A DNA stretch of 64,000 nucleotides from NCBI RefSeq assembly GCF_020177375.1, contig NZ_JAIWHV010000003.1:124001-188000 (forward strand), given 5' to 3'. Both the position numbers and the translations under genes were made by a program. The notes under the pieces were generated by a model. It was not told the DNA's origin, did no database searches, and saw only the letters and a program-made list of their open reading frames with translations. Source of the stretch: Saliphagus infecundisoli (GTDB lineage: Archaea > Halobacteriota > Halobacteria > Halobacteriales > Natrialbaceae). Of this stretch, positions 25,142-33,800 are shown one piece after another (position 1 is the first letter of the stretch; every line of letters starts with the position of its first letter).

Positions 25142-25642
25142 ATGGAACGGCTCTCTCCCCGGATTCGTCCCGTCTGGCTCACCGCGGCGATCGTCCAGGC
25201 GGCCGTCTCGGGGGGACTTCTCGTCGGCGGCGCCGTCGGACTGACACGGGCGACGGATCTCGCCGATGCCGTCGGGCTCGCGGAATCGACCGTCGTCCAG
25301 GGTGCCATCGCCCTCGCCGTCGTCCTCGCCGTCGTCCGGCTGGCGCTGGCGTGGCTTCGCTACTCGGTCTGGCGGTTCGAGCTCCGCGAGGACGCCCTCT
25401 ACATCGAACGCGGCGTTCTGACCCGCGTGAAGACCGTCGTTCCGTTCGTCAGAGTCCAGCACGTCGACTCCCAGCGCGGTCCCGTAGAGCGGGCGGTCGG
25501 GCTGGCGACGGTCGTCGTCTACACGGCGGGCTCGCGAAGCGCCGACGTGGCGATCCCCGGCCTGCGGCCCGACCGTGCCGAGGACCTCCGGGAGGAGCTT
25601 CGCCGGCTCGCGATCGAGAGCGAGGGCGAGGACGCGGTATGA
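25142..25642 (+). CDS. bPH2/YdbS-like membrane protein, copy B
   Basis: The 166-residue protein is paralogous to the one at 21304. It has two membrane helices (about 12-33 and 48-70) and then a PH-like domain with [40 protein letters not shown] and [20 protein letters not shown]. Its last residues, [10 protein letters not shown], nearly match copy A ([10 protein letters not shown]). It overlaps the following gene by ATGA, as in copy A. Both copies probably arose from one operon duplication, with fumC and the zinc-finger gene now between them. Confidence 0.85.
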   Translation: MERLSPRIRPVWLTAAIVQAAVSGGLLVGGAVGLTRATDLADAVGLAESTVVQGAIALAVVLAVVRLALAWLRYSVWRFELREDALYIERGVLTRVKTVVPFVRVQHVDSQRGPVERAVGLATVVVYTAGSRSADVAIPGLRPDRAEDLREELRRLAIESEGEDAV

Positions 25643-27375
25643 GCGGTGAGCGCGGCGGGGACGACGGAAGCGAGCCGGCGAGGGGCTCGGTAGACAAGTC
25701 GGCCGAGGAGGGGCCGTCGGACTCCGGGTCCGGCGGTCCGGCGGTCGGCGAAAGCGGGGGCTCCGGACCGGGAGCCGCCGAAAGCGGGGGTGGCGGTGAT
25801 CCCTCGACGAAGCTTCATCCGTACTCCGTTCCCTACCGATCGCTCTCGCGGAGTTTCTCGACCGGCTCGCTGTTCTTCTTCGTCGGCGTGTTCACCTCCC
25901 CGGGCGGCGGGGGGGACCTCCTCACCCTGGGCGCAATGGTCGTCGTCGGAATCGTCCTCGGGATCGCCTACGAGATCGCCTACTATCAGCGGTTTCGCTA
26001 CGAACTCACGAGCGACACGTTCGACGTCGCCTCGGGGGTGGTCTCTCGGCGCGACCGGGAAGTCCCTCTCCGGCGGGTCCAGAACGTCGACGTCCAGCAG
26101 AACGTCCTCCAGCGCGCGCTGGGACTCGCCGCGGTCAACGTCGAGACCGCCGGCGGCGGCGAGACCGAGGTCGTCCTCCACTACGTCGGCGAGGCCGAGG
26201 CCGAGCGCCTCCAGCGCCTGCTCCGGACGGGCGCCCGCGAGGACGCGGGACAGGACGGCGTCGAGAGCACGGAGCCCGGACGGGAGCCGGACGAGGAAGA
26301 ACTCCTCTTTGCGATCCAGCCCAACGAGCTGGCGATCCTGAGCGTGTTCACGATCGACCCGGGGGCGAGCCTGCTGGCGACCATCGCGCTTTCGTTCGCC
26401 AGCGGGTTCGACCCGACGGCACTGGTCCCGCTCGCACCGTTCGAGGGGGGCCTTCCGGGAAGCGGGCTGATCGCGCTCGCCTGGGCCGCTCTCCTCTTCG
26501 TGCTCGTCGCCTGGATCGTCAGCGCCGTGCTCACGTTCAGCCGCTACTACGGCTTCCGGCTCATGCGTGCGGGCGAGGAACTCCGCTACGAGCGGGGGCT
26601 GCTACAGCGCTACAGTGGGACGATCCCGCTGGACAAGGTCCAGACGCTGACCGTCGAGGAGTCGATCCCGTTCCGGTGGATCGGCTACGGCTCGCTGGCC
26701 GTCGAGACCGCGGGCTACGCCCCCGGCCAGTCGGGCTCGGGCGGCGCCGAGTCGGCGGTCCCGATCGCCGAACGCGAGCGGGTCCGGGCGCTGGCGCGCT
26801 CGATCGAACCCTTCGGCGACCCCGGGCTCGAGTCCTCCCCGAAGCGAGCGCGCGAACGCTACGTCGTCCGGTACGGCGCCGTCGTCGCCGCCGTCGTGGC
26901 CGCGGGCTACGCGGTAGACGCCGCTACGGGTGCCCTCGGGGACTGGTACGTCCTCGCGGTCTTGGCCCTCGCGGTCCCGGTCGCGGCCCACCTCAAGTGG
27001 GCGAATCGCGGGTTCGCGGTCGGCGAGCGCTACTTCTTCGCCCGGACCGGCTTCTGGAAGCGGACGACGAAGGTCGTTCCCCACTACCGGATCCAGTCGG
27101 TCGTCGACACGCGAAACGTCTTCCAGCGCAGGCGCCGGCTCGCCAGCGTCACCGCCGACACCGCGAGCTCGGCGGCCTTCTTCGGCCGGGCGGCGACGGC
27201 CTACGACATCGACGCTCGCCGTGCCACGGAACTTCGCGAGGATCTCAACGACCGCCTCCAGGAGCGCCTCCGAGAGCGAAAGCGCCACCGGCTCGCGGGG
27301 GGCGAACCACCAGCGGACGCCGGGGCCGACGGGGAACGTGGCGAGGGGAGAGCCGGGGACGCGACCGGCGCCTGA
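25639..27375 (+). CDS. bPH2/YdbT-like membrane protein, copy B
   Basis: A 578-residue paralogue of the protein at 21765. It adds a low-complexity Gly/Ser/Glu-rich cytosolic N-terminus (about 1-55) and an acidic Gly-rich C-terminal tail (about 545-578). Three bPH2 units are visible: [20 protein letters not shown] near residue 150, [20 protein letters not shown] near 330, and [19 protein letters not shown] near 475. Each unit follows a membrane helix pair. The extra tails distinguish it from copy A and suggest divergence in partners. Coupled to the small gene by ATGA. Function unknown. Confidence 0.85.
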   Translation: MSGERGGDDGSEPARGSVDKSAEEGPSDSGSGGPAVGESGGSGPGAAESGGGGDPSTKLHPYSVPYRSLSRSFSTGSLFFFVGVFTSPGGGGDLLTLGAMVVVGIVLGIAYEIAYYQRFRYELTSDTFDVASGVVSRRDREVPLRRVQNVDVQQNVLQRALGLAAVNVETAGGGETEVVLHYVGEAEAERLQRLLRTGAREDAGQDGVESTEPGREPDEEELLFAIQPNELAILSVFTIDPGASLLATIALSFASGFDPTALVPLAPFEGGLPGSGLIALAWAALLFVLVAWIVSAVLTFSRYYGFRLMRAGEELRYERGLLQRYSGTIPLDKVQTLTVEESIPFRWIGYGSLAVETAGYAPGQSGSGGAESAVPIAERERVRALARSIEPFGDPGLESSPKRARERYVVRYGAVVAAVVAAGYAVDAATGALGDWYVLAVLALAVPVAAHLKWANRGFAVGERYFFARTGFWKRTTKVVPHYRIQSVVDTRNVFQRRRRLASVTADTASSAAFFGRAATAYDIDARRATELREDLNDRLQERLRERKRHRLAGGEPPADAGADGERGEGRAGDATGA

Positions 27376-27486
27376 GACTACCGGCTGTCCGTCGTTCGGG
27401 GCTCTCGGTCGAACGAGGGGCCGAGAGCCGTCATACAGGTACAGCCGGCTACGAGCGGCGAGGATCCGAACGCTTTTGAACCGAAT

Positions 27487-27500
27487 TGACCAACCGGTCA
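27487..27500. promoter_or_regulatory. Operator-like palindrome TGACC-aacc-GGTCA upstream of the MFS gene
   Basis: A perfect 5-bp inverted repeat with a 4-bp spacer lies immediately downstream of a TATA-like cttttgaa (27472-27479) and just upstream of the ATG at 27505. A repressor bound here would block transcription initiation. TetR-type sites in haloarchaeal efflux promoters often have this appearance. Confidence 0.55.
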
Positions 27501-27504
27501 GCTA

Positions 27505-27558
27505 ATGGAATCGAACGACGGTTCGCTCAAGGAGACGGGACCCGCGAGGACAGGGTGA
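27505..27558 (+). CDS. 17-codon upstream ORF (putative leader peptide) of the MFS gene
   Basis: The ORF begins with the ATG at 27505, only a few bases after the predicted transcription start, and encodes MESNDGSLKETGPARTG. Its TGA (27556-27558) overlaps the GTG start of the MFS protein as GTGA, the same coupling used between real genes elsewhere in this window. It may allow translational reinitiation on a leaderless mRNA. It could instead be a chance frame. Confidence 0.4.
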   Translation: MESNDGSLKETGPARTG

Positions 27559-28826
27559 ACCCCCGATCCGGGGGCATCGACCGGCTCCGCGCCCGGGTGG
27601 CCGACCGGCTCGGCGGCGACGGGCGAGGGGTCGTCGTCGCCGCGGTGATCGCCAGCACCTTTTTTATCGGGTTCGGTGGCGGGGTCGTCTTTCCGATCCT
27701 GCCGAACCTCGGGGTTGTCCTGGGGATCTCGCCGGTTCTCGTCGGGATCATCCTGAGCGCCAACCGCTTCTCGCGGCTGGTCGCCAACGCCCCTGCAGGG
27801 GTATTGGTCGATCGGATCGGGACCCGCACGCCGTTCGTCGTCGGGATGGCCGTGCAGGCGGTCGCGACCGTCGGCTACGTCGTCGCGATCCCCGCACCGT
27901 TTCCCGAGGCCTGGTTCCTGCTCGCGCGAGTACTGTGGGGATTGGGCAGCGCGCTCGTCTTCGCGACGGCCTACACCATCGCCGCCGACGTCAGCGACGG
28001 GGACTCGCGGGGGACGAACATGGGAGTCATCCGCGGCGGGGTTCTCTTCGGCTTCCCCGTCGGGGTCGTCATCGGCGGCGTCGTCAGCGAACTCCAGAGC
28101 ACCGCGGCCGCGTTCGTCGTCGCGGCCGTCTTCGCCGCCCTCGCGACCGGGATCGCCTACCGGGTGATCCCCGAGACCCACGTCGAGGGCGGGAGCCGCG
28201 ACTCGATCAAGCCCTGGGACGTCGATACGAGCCCCGCGGCGCTGGTCGTCGGCTTCGTCAACTTCGCCGTACTGTTCGGGTATATCGGCGCGCTGTTCGC
28301 CTCGCTCGTGCTCTTTCTCGGCGAGAACGACCTCGGGGTGTTCGGCTTCGACGCCCAGGGCACCTCGGGGATCTTCATGGCGATCACCGTGATCGCCGCG
28401 GGCGTGTTCATGTTCCTCGGCGGCGTCGTCAGCGACCGGCGCCAGTCGCGGGTCCCAACGCTGCTGGTCTTTCTTTCGACCGCGTTCGTCGGCTTTCTCC
28501 TCCTCGCGCGGGCGGACTCGCTCGCGACGCTGACTGTCGCCTGTCTGTTCGTCGGCGCCGGCCAGGGCGGGACCAGCGGCCCGCTGATGGCGCTGCTGGC
28601 CGACCTCACCCCCGAGGAGTCGATGGGGCGGGCCGTCGGAACGAACAACGTCCTCGGGGACGTCGGGGGCGGGCTCGGACCCGTCGTCACCCTGCCGGCG
28701 ATCGACGCCGTCGGCTTCACTCCGGTCTATCTCGCGTGTGCGCTCCTCCCGATGATCGCCGCGGCGACCCTCCTCGCCGGCGTCTACCGGGAGACCGGCG
28801 AGTTCGTCCCCGCGGTCGAGGACTGA
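27555..28826 (+). CDS. MFS transporter (drug/metabolite exporter-like)
   Basis: A 423-residue transporter from GTG 27555, with 12 predicted membrane helices. The loop between helices 2 and 3 carries PAGVLVDRIGTRTPF, the MFS A-motif. The second half has a related motif, GGVVSDRRQSRVPT. A longer frame opens at TTG 27486, but it would run through the operator-like palindrome, so the GTG is preferred. The protein probably exports small hydrophobic compounds and is likely induced through derepression at the palindrome at 27487. Substrate unknown. No regulator gene is adjacent. Confidence 0.8.
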   Translation: MNPRSGGIDRLRARVADRLGGDGRGVVVAAVIASTFFIGFGGGVVFPILPNLGVVLGISPVLVGIILSANRFSRLVANAPAGVLVDRIGTRTPFVVGMAVQAVATVGYVVAIPAPFPEAWFLLARVLWGLGSALVFATAYTIAADVSDGDSRGTNMGVIRGGVLFGFPVGVVIGGVVSELQSTAAAFVVAAVFAALATGIAYRVIPETHVEGGSRDSIKPWDVDTSPAALVVGFVNFAVLFGYIGALFASLVLFLGENDLGVFGFDAQGTSGIFMAITVIAAGVFMFLGGVVSDRRQSRVPTLLVFLSTAFVGFLLLARADSLATLTVACLFVGAGQGGTSGPLMALLADLTPEESMGRAVGTNNVLGDVGGGLGPVVTLPAIDAVGFTPVYLACALLPMIAAATLLAGVYRETGEFVPAVED

Positions 28827-28872
28827 GTCGCATAATCGGACTTTTTACCCCTCGGCGCCCCACTGGCCGACA

Positions 28873-30747
28873 ATGAGCGAGCGCGACCACGACTACGAGG
28901 ACGCCGGACTCGTCGCCGGCCTCGAGATCCACCAGCAACTCGACACGGCGACGAAGCTGTTCTGTGACTGCCCGACCGAACTGCGCGAACCCGAAGAGTC
29001 CTCCCGACGGTTCACCCGCTATCTCCATCCCACTCGGAGCGAACTCGGCGAACTCGACGACGCCGCCCTAGAGGAGAGCAGGGTCGACCGGGAGTTCGAG
29101 TATCTCGCCTACGACACCACCTGCCTCGTCGAGGAGGACGAGGAGCCCCCACACCGACTGGACGAGGAGGCCATGGAGACGACCCTCGAGATCGCCCAGC
29201 TTCTGGACGCCCGGCCGGTCGATCAGGCCAACGTCATGCGAAAGCTCGTCGTCGACGGCTCGAACACCTCCGGCTTCCAGCGCTCGACGCTGATCGCGAC
29301 CGACGGCGAGATCGAGACGGAGGAGGGATCGGTCAGGATCGAGGACCTCCTGCTCGAAGAGGAGAGCGCAAAGAGAGTCGAGGAGACCGAGGAAGGCGTC
29401 CGCTACAGCCTCGACCGACTGGGAATCCCCCTCGTCGAGATCGGCACCAGCCCCGACATCCGCTCGCCCGCCCAGGCCCGGGAGGCCGCAGAACGAATCG
29501 GGATGCTCCTTCGCTCGACCGGCAAGGTCAAACGCGGCCTGGGCACCATCCGCCAGGACGTCAACGTCTCGATCGCCGAGGGCGCCCGCGTCGAGATCAA
29601 GGGCGTCCAGAGTCTCGACGACATCGACGACATCGTCCGCACGGAGGTCGGCCGCCAGCTCGAGCTCGTGGCGATCCGCGACGAACTCGCGGCCCGAAAC
29701 GCCGCAGTAGACCAGCCCGAGGACGTCACCGAGGTGTTCGCGGGAACCGACAGCGGCGTGATCGGGGGAGCACTCTCCTCAGGGGGGAGCGTGATGGGCG
29801 TCCGTCTGCGCGGGTTCGACGGCCTCGTTGGCCGGGAGATCGCCCCCAACCGCCGGCTGGGGACCGAACTCTCCGATCACGCCAAACGCCACGGCGCCGG
29901 CGGGATCTTCCACACCGACGAACTGCCGGCCTACGGCGTCACCGAAGGGGAAGTCGCCGACCTCCGGGAGGCCGTCGATGCCGAGCCCGAAGACGCCGTC
30001 GCCATCGTCGCCGACAGCGGGGAGACCGCGCGCACCGCTATCGGAGCGGTCGCCGACCGCGCGCGAGCCGCCGTCGCGGGCGTCCCCGAGGAGACCCGCG
30101 GAGCGAACGAGGACGGCACCACCCGCTACCTCCGCCCGCTGCCCGGCGCAGCCCGGATGTACCCCGAGACCGACGTCCCGCCGGTCAAACCCGACCGGAG
30201 CGAGGTCGAAACTCCGGAGCTCCTGACCGAGAAGGTCGGACGGTACGAGCGCGAGTACGACCTCGATCGTGGACTGGCCGAACAGGTCGCCTACGGCCGG
30301 CGGATGCCCGTCTTCGAGCGTGCGGTGGGCGAGGGCGTCGATCCGACCCTCGCGGCGACGACGCTGGAATCGACCGTCACCGAACTCCGGCGGGACGGCG
30401 TCGCCATCGAGAACGTAAGCGAAGAGCAGTTCGCCGGCGCGCTCGCGCTCGCCCGCGACGACGACCTCCCGACGGGCAACGTCGGCGACCTGCTTTCGGC
30501 GCTGGCCGACGCGCCGGAGCTTACCGCCAGGGAGGCCGTAGAGCGCGAGGATCTCGGCGGCGCCTCCGAGGACGAGGTTCGGGAGGCCGTTCGCGAGGTC
30601 GTCGAGCGAAACGAGGAGCAAGTACACGAGGAGGGGATGGGCGCCTTCTCGGGCCTGATGGGCGAGGCGATGGGCGCGCTGGGCGGGCAGGCCGACGGCG
30701 AGGCCGTCAGCGCGGCGCTGCGCGAGGAAATCCAGAAGCGATCCTGA
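28873..30747 (+). CDS. gatE: Glu-tRNA(Gln) amidotransferase subunit E
   Basis: The 624-residue archaeal GatE has a GatB-like catalytic cradle. Its N-terminal GLEIHQQLDTATKLFCDCP (about 16-34) holds characteristic zinc-coordinating Cys residues. LDRLGIPLVEIGTSPDI and RQDVNVSIAEGARVEIKGVQ follow. An inserted AspRS-like domain lies at about 270-400, and a YqeY-like tail domain is at the C-terminus. With GatD it converts Glu-tRNA(Gln) to Gln-tRNA(Gln), the archaeal route to glutaminylated tRNA. GatD is not in the window. A Gly/Met-rich segment near the end is normal for the haloarchaeal protein. Confidence 0.95.
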   Translation: MSERDHDYEDAGLVAGLEIHQQLDTATKLFCDCPTELREPEESSRRFTRYLHPTRSELGELDDAALEESRVDREFEYLAYDTTCLVEEDEEPPHRLDEEAMETTLEIAQLLDARPVDQANVMRKLVVDGSNTSGFQRSTLIATDGEIETEEGSVRIEDLLLEEESAKRVEETEEGVRYSLDRLGIPLVEIGTSPDIRSPAQAREAAERIGMLLRSTGKVKRGLGTIRQDVNVSIAEGARVEIKGVQSLDDIDDIVRTEVGRQLELVAIRDELAARNAAVDQPEDVTEVFAGTDSGVIGGALSSGGSVMGVRLRGFDGLVGREIAPNRRLGTELSDHAKRHGAGGIFHTDELPAYGVTEGEVADLREAVDAEPEDAVAIVADSGETARTAIGAVADRARAAVAGVPEETRGANEDGTTRYLRPLPGAARMYPETDVPPVKPDRSEVETPELLTEKVGRYEREYDLDRGLAEQVAYGRRMPVFERAVGEGVDPTLAATTLESTVTELRRDGVAIENVSEEQFAGALALARDDDLPTGNVGDLLSALADAPELTAREAVEREDLGGASEDEVREAVREVVERNEEQVHEEGMGAFSGLMGEAMGALGGQADGEAVSAALREEIQKRS

Positions 30748-30875
30748 CCCGGTCGGCCGTCGTCCCGGGTGCGGCCGCTTTCGGGGTCCGTCCGTCGTCG
30801 AACACCCCGTAGAACACCAGGATCGAACCCCGAACGAACGAAGCAGCGAAAACGAGCGATCGGAGACGAGTCTCG
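30748..30875. other. Intergenic between convergent genes
   Basis: 128 bp separate the convergent stops of gatE and the subtilase gene. No strong terminator hairpin or ORF is seen; transcription probably ends at weak T-rich sites. Confidence 0.4.
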
Positions 30876-33800
30876 TTACCTGCGCAGCCAGCTCGGAATG
30901 CCGGCGTGGTCGGGCGCGTTCGCGTGGTCCGGAACCCCCGCGTGAGCGGGCGGACGAACGCTCTCGACGGCTTCGACGGTAATTTCGGCGCTGGCCATTT
31001 CCTGGAGCGTCGAGATAGAGTAGGCGTAGGTGGCGGGTTCGAGGTCGTCCTCGAGGGTGTGGGTGAGTGAGACGGTCGTGGAGTCGCCGCCGGCGAGGGT
31101 GATCTCCTGCATGGCGTCGGTGTCGACGAGTCGGCGGAGTTCCGCTTCGGAGTAGCGCTCTCGAGCGTTGACTTCGCCGTCCCAGAAGAGGAAGATCGTC
31201 TGGGTGGCTTCTTCGCCGCCCGTGTTGGTGATGGTGGCATCGGCGGTGAACGACTCGCCCGCGCCGACGGTGTCGGGGCCATCGATCGAGCTGACCTCGA
31301 AGTAGGCGGGATCGGGCTCGCCGCCCTCTTCGATGGTGATGGTGGCCGTGGCGACCTCGTCGGCAGACACGCCGTGTTGGAGGTCGCCGGTTTCCTCGTC
31401 GGCGGGGATCTCGTAGGAGAACGAGACGGTGGTGGTCTCGCCGCCATCCAGGGTCACCGTCTCGGATTGCTCTGGTTCGTAATCGAGCACTGCAGCGCCG
31501 AAGTCCGTGCCTGGCGGGAAGTAGAACACGGTGCGGGAGGCCTCCTGGTCGCCCGCGTTCGTGACGTCCGCCGAGACCTCGATCGTCTCGCCCTGTTCGG
31601 CGGAGCCGGGGGCCTCGAGGTTCGAGACCTCGAAGTAGGTCCCCAGGGTGAGGTTCTGGCTGGTGGTCTCGCCGGGAGTCACGTCAACGAAGGTGATGTC
31701 CGAGTCGGGGTAGTTCTCGTGGAGCGCCCGAAGCGCCTTCGTTCCCGGCGTGACCCCCTCGATCGTGTAGTTGCCGTCGGCGTCCGTGGTCGCGCTAAAC
31801 GCTTCCTGGTCGGCGTCGACGACCTCGGCGCCCTCGATGGGGACGCCCGCGGCGTTGGTGACCTGGCCCTCGATCGAGCCCGGGCTGCGGTCGATCTGGA
31901 AATCGACGCCCTCGACGGTTTCACCCGCAGTGACGGTGACGATCTCCTCGGGCTGGTAGCCCGGCGGAGTTTCCGCGACCGTGACGACGTACGTCCCCGC
32001 GGGAACGTCGAGAGCGTACTGGCCCTCGGCGTCCGTCGTGGCCTCGTACGTGTCGCCGTCGCCGTTCTCGCCGACGATCGTGACGCCCTCGACCGGCTCG
32101 CCGTCGTCGCTTGCGGTCACCTGCCCCGTGATCGAGCCCGGCGCGGGCTCTAAGGCCGCGTCGTAAGTCACGGCCCCGTCCTCGGGCACCTCGATCGTCT
32201 CGGACACCTCGGCGTAGTCCTCCGCCGTCACCGTGATCTCGTGTTCGCCCGCGGGGATGCCCGCCAGCGAGTAGGTGCCGTCGGCGTCGGTCGTGGCGGT
32301 GTAGGTTCCCCCGTCGGCGTCGAGGGTGACCGTGGCGCCCTCGATGGGGTCGCCGCTTTCGGCGTCGGTCACCGTCCCCTCGACGGTCGCGCCGGCCGGG
32401 ACGGCCGTAAACGCCACGAGGTCCTGGTCGTCCTCGCTCTCGACGGCGTGGAACCACTCCAAGTCGGGGTCGACGTCGCCGAGCGTGTTCGCGAACTCGA
32501 CGGTCGCGGACTCGCCGGGTTCCAAGGAGACCTCCTCGCTGGTCTGCTCTATGCCGGCCACGACCCCGGTGTCGTCGACGTAGACGACGGCGTTCCCGAG
32601 GATCGCGTCGGCGTCGGCGCTGAAGTCGTCATCGGAGACGAACGACGAGCGTCCGAACGTCGCGAGCAGGACCTCGCGGCCGTCATCGGAGACGCCGACC
32701 GCGCTTCCGTCCGGCTCCCCGTCGGTGGCGGCGACGTCGGCGACCGTCTCGCCGCTGTAGCCGTCGAACCAGGCACGGTCGGCGGCGCTCGCGGCGTGGA
32801 GTTCGACGGTGTCGCCGGCCTCGCCGACGCCCGTGAACAGCGCGTGATCGGCCGTGAGTTCGAGGTTGATGGGCGTCGAGCCGCTGTACCCGTCCTCGAC
32901 GGTCGAGGGATCGCCGGTCGCAGCCGAGAGATCGGTGATCGAGGCGGAGCTCCCGCCCCAGTTCTCGAGGTAGACGACGCCCTGATCGTCGCCGAGTTCG
33001 TCGAGGAAGGCGCCGACGTCGGCCTCGTCGAAGTCGTTGACGACGAAGACGTCGTACTCCCCGACCACGGAGAGGAGGTCGCTGGCGTCGACCGCACTCA
33101 CGCCGTAGCGATCAGAGTCGAGTTCGCCCTGCAGGGTTTCGACGATGTCCGCGGCGTTCTCGATCTCGGCCTCGACGTCCCGTTCAACGACCTCGCGGCG
33201 GTGTTCCTCCTCGTCGACGCCGCCGTCGACGACCGCGACGTCGGTCTCTCCTTGCACCACGTTGTAGGTCACGGTCTGGCTGTCGGGCGCGTCGCCGGTG
33301 TTCTCGACTGTCGCGTCCACGTCGTAGCCGTCGCCGACCGCGACCTCCCCGGGCGCGTCGGTGATCTCGACGTCGAAGAAGGCCGCGAGGATCGTGATGG
33401 TCGCGGTCTCGCCGTCGTCGTCGGTGAACACCCCGTGGTCGTACGTCCCCGCCTCGATGTCGCTCGTGTCGACGGTAAATGAGACGCCGGTTCCCTCGCC
33501 GGGCTCGAGGGAAACCTCCTCGGTGAGCAACGCCTCGTCGAGGTCGTCGAAACGGAACTCGACGGTCTGAGTGTCGTCGGCGTTACCTGTGTTGGTGATG
33601 TCGGCACTCACCTCGATTTCGTCACCCTGGTCGACTTCGCCGGGTGCGTCGAGGTTCGAGACCTCGAAGTACGACGAGACGAGCGTGAGTTCTCCCGTCT
33701 CACTGTCGTCCTCGGAGTAGAGTCCATAATAATACTCGCCGGGATCGAACTCGCTCGTATCGACCGCGAGGGTAACCGTGGTTTCGGCAGGATGACCGAC

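Noticed and set aside
27486-28826. TTG start at 27486 for the MFS gene
   Set aside because: It would place the operator-like palindrome inside the coding sequence and begin the protein upstream of the probable transcription start.
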